From NCBI GenBank assembly GCA_030737875.1, contig CM060910.1, positions 245,986,427-246,050,426 of the forward strand: 64,000 nt of DNA, written 5' to 3'. This stretch comes from Allium sativum (taxonomy: Eukaryota; Streptophyta; Magnoliopsida; Asparagales; Amaryllidaceae). This document shows, one piece after another, positions 61,980 to 64,000 of this stretch (its first letter is position 1; each line of letters opens with the position of its first letter). The translations under genes and the position numbers were made by a program. Under the pieces are notes generated by a model. The model did no database searches. It saw only the letters and a program-made list of their open reading frames with translations, and was not told where the DNA came from.

Positions 61980-63271
61980 CGTACGAGCTCAGAGGTTATA
62001 TATCGATAGACATCAGTCGCATGGCGTGAATTGCCTACGTGGCATGCCTGAGTGGCAAATGATCAAGGCTTTTGTTGAAAAGCAGAGCCTTGTGGTTGAT
62101 TATCAAAGCATAGCTTTAATATAGCGCCGCTTTGTGTATAACGTCAATTCGCGAGCTTTACACCCCGATGTGAACCAGAAATGGGAGAGGACTGCAGGGA
62201 GAACATGCGTTTCTTTCTAGCTAGGAGTGATGTCAGGGTTAACACGCCCTGACATTTTACTTCTGTGGATGATGGAAAGCGAGGTACCTCAGATATATCG
62301 GTTACTACGGAGCCGATGGATATTGAGTCACCTGGCTCAATTACGCCCCATAGGGCGGGGAAACGTATTGTTCAGGGATTATTAATCCACTTAAAATGTG
62401 GAGCGGACCTGAAGATCCAAGGTGCACTTGATCCCTGAGCCTGAGATATGGGCTAGATTGTCTCGAATTCGGTAAGGGCGATCCCTTGCCTTGGTTCACA
62501 GATGGAATCCAACTTCCAATACGACATTTCAGTTATGATTGTGGAGACTAGTATGACTACATAGTGGAATGGGGCACTCATGCCGTCTATGATTGATACA
62601 TTTATATTTGAAAATGTTTCTGACACTATACACTTATAGCAACAATAAAATATGAAATTTTACGTACTAAGCATTTTTGGCTATTATAAGGTAAAAACTA
62701 TATCCTCTGACTTGCGTTGCATTGTGTGATGGGACTTGTGTCTTAAAATAGATTATTTTTCTTTAATTAGCATTGTGTTGTTTGTTTTATGCACTGGTAT
62801 TCTTGGGAGGAAACCCGTTCCGTGTTATACGGCGTGGTCCCTTGATTTACTTAACTGTAAAAATCAATTTGATAACTGTTTTTAGTTCTCACACCATTCA
62901 CATGACTGACTTAGAGTTTATTATTTTAACCTAAACTCTGGGTGCCCCTATTTTCCAAATGGGCAATTAGTAGTTGGGTTTTGCAGATATTATATTCACA
63001 CGATCCTGGTTTATAGCTGAAGTGATATTCGGAAAGCTCTGTATCTGTGTATTTCTTTCAGTTGTGTTTTGTATTAATTTTCCGCTCCATTGTAATTTGT
63101 AAATCTCGGATATTTGTCAAATGTATGATATTTATTCATATTATGTTATATTCTTGTACTTTGATGAAAATTGTTGTAATAATCAATGAAATGTTCTTCT
63201 GTTGTGTTCTGATTTGTCGTGTTCTCAACTCAATACAGGCTTTCCTTCACGCGGAGTTTCGGGTCGTGTCA
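61980..63271 (+). mobile_element. Element G: 3' part of 5' LTR
   Basis: It aligns with 53500-54750 of F, for example GTACGAGCTCAG, AATGATCAAGGCTT, GGGCGGGGAAACGT and AATGAAATGTTCTTC. It ends GGGTCGTGTCA at 63271, directly before a PBS. It was split by B; its upstream part lies left of the window. The small ORFs here have counterparts in the LTRs of E only as shared LTR sequence. Confidence 0.88.
62680..62752 (+). other. Degraded stem-loop in G
   Basis: Left arm GCTATTATAAG is identical to F; the right arm CTTAAAATAGA has two mismatches. The loop GCGTTGCATTGTGTGAT is kept, but the inner ACCC/GGGT pairing is not. It looks like a decayed copy. Confidence 0.55.
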
Positions 63272-64000
63272 GTTTGGTATCAGAGCTTTGGTTTACAGAG
63301 CTTGAGAACAAGACACATTAGAACCGAATGAAAGAATTCATCAAAGATTGGATTAGTAATATCCAATGAGAATGACTCGTCAGAGATGGGATCAACAGTA
63401 TCCTAGAATGAGTCAGAAGAGTATTAATTATTAAAAACAATTTTTTTTCAAGATTTAAACCTTATAATACGTATTTGAATATTTATTTTATATTGAATTT
63501 GGACAATCGAGTATATGAAGATTTTGAATATACACGTAATTAATGTGTATTCAAAGTCTCAAATATACTGGATAGATATAGAATCACACTCTAGTCGCCC
63601 GGAGATGATTCTGATGATGGAGCTCCATCATCAGTGTGTATTTTCGAGTTTCGAAAGTGGGATTTCTATATATTTCCAATTGACTGGTGTGAGAACCAAA
63701 ACTTAGTTAGTGTGCATTGATTGTAAATTGGCATCAAAAATATGATTTTTGGCTATGTATTAAAGTTATGCATTTGAAAAGCTATTTCACTAATTGATTG
63801 TTGATTGTGTTGTTTGATTATTGGTTTGATTAATAAAAATATTGGAACGATAATTAATTTAACCAATATGACAATGAAAGGTAAACTTAGCCAAACCGAG
63901 TTAAATATTGAACTGAATTAAAAATTGATAGAAAATGCATACACGTACATATATATATGTGTGAACAGGTTATGGATAAACTGCTAAGAAGAGGAATAAA
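63272..64000 (+). mobile_element. Start of element G interior
   Basis: The first 729 bp after the LTR. No gag start or capsid motif is visible; only short AT-rich ORFs occur. In C and D, gag begins 257 and 182 bp after the LTR, so G may be non-autonomous or gag may lie further right. A short (TA)n-like tract is at 63949-63960. Confidence 0.75.
63275..63291 (+). other. Primer-binding site of element G
   Basis: TGGTATCAGAGCTTTGG, initiator tRNA-Met type, three bases after the LTR end. Confidence 0.9.

Overview
The window reads as plant nuclear DNA, probably from an angiosperm with a repeat-rich genome. I found no host gene, tRNA or rRNA gene, and nothing bacterial or organellar. Essentially every base falls inside an LTR retrotransposon. 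The evidence is chromovirus-type Ty3/gypsy gag-pol remains, primer-binding sites matching the 3' end of initiator tRNA-Met, G-rich polypurine tracts, TG...CA ends and 5-bp target-site duplications (TSDs). The plant family cannot be fixed from the sequence alone; a eudicot is a guess.

The window is one nested stack, read here from oldest to youngest. Element G (+) is the outermost: the 3' part of its 5' LTR lies at 61980-63271 and its interior starts at 63272. Element B (+) sits inside G's LTR. Its 5' LTR is 6225-11310, its interior 11311-12814, and its 3' LTR is split between 12815-13849 and 57232-61979. Element A (-) is inserted in B's 5' LTR; only one giant LTR (1-6224) is in view. Element C (-, 13850-57231, TSD TAAAA) is inserted in B's 3' LTR. 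C's 5' LTR was then hit three times: by element D (-, 25339-47799, TSD TCAAC), by F (+, a 6.96-kb solo LTR, 47868-54822), and by an 819-bp Mutator-like DNA element (55945-56763, probable 9-bp TSD). Element E (-, 31693-42619, TSD AGCTA) lies inside the reverse transcriptase of D. The deepest chain is G, B, C, D, E.

C and D each carry one long gag-protease-RT-RNaseH-integrase-chromodomain reading frame on the minus strand, broken by stops and frameshifts. A, B, E, F and G show no coding sequence. E is an internally deleted relative of C: two nearly identical 5.26-kb LTRs around only 408 bp.

The LTRs are unusually long: about 3.2 kb in D, 5.3-5.4 kb in C and E, 5.8 kb in B, more than 6.2 kb in A and 7 kb in F. 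Two non-coding signals inside them stand out. The first is a roughly 73-nt stem-loop shared by C, E and F (degraded in G), whose stem shows compensatory base changes between families. The second is a 20-bp dyad (CGACGAAAC-NN-GTTTCGTCG type) that occurs twice, 161-168 bp apart, upstream of the putative TATA box in A, B, C, E and F. All comparisons were made by eye; no alignment or folding program was run.
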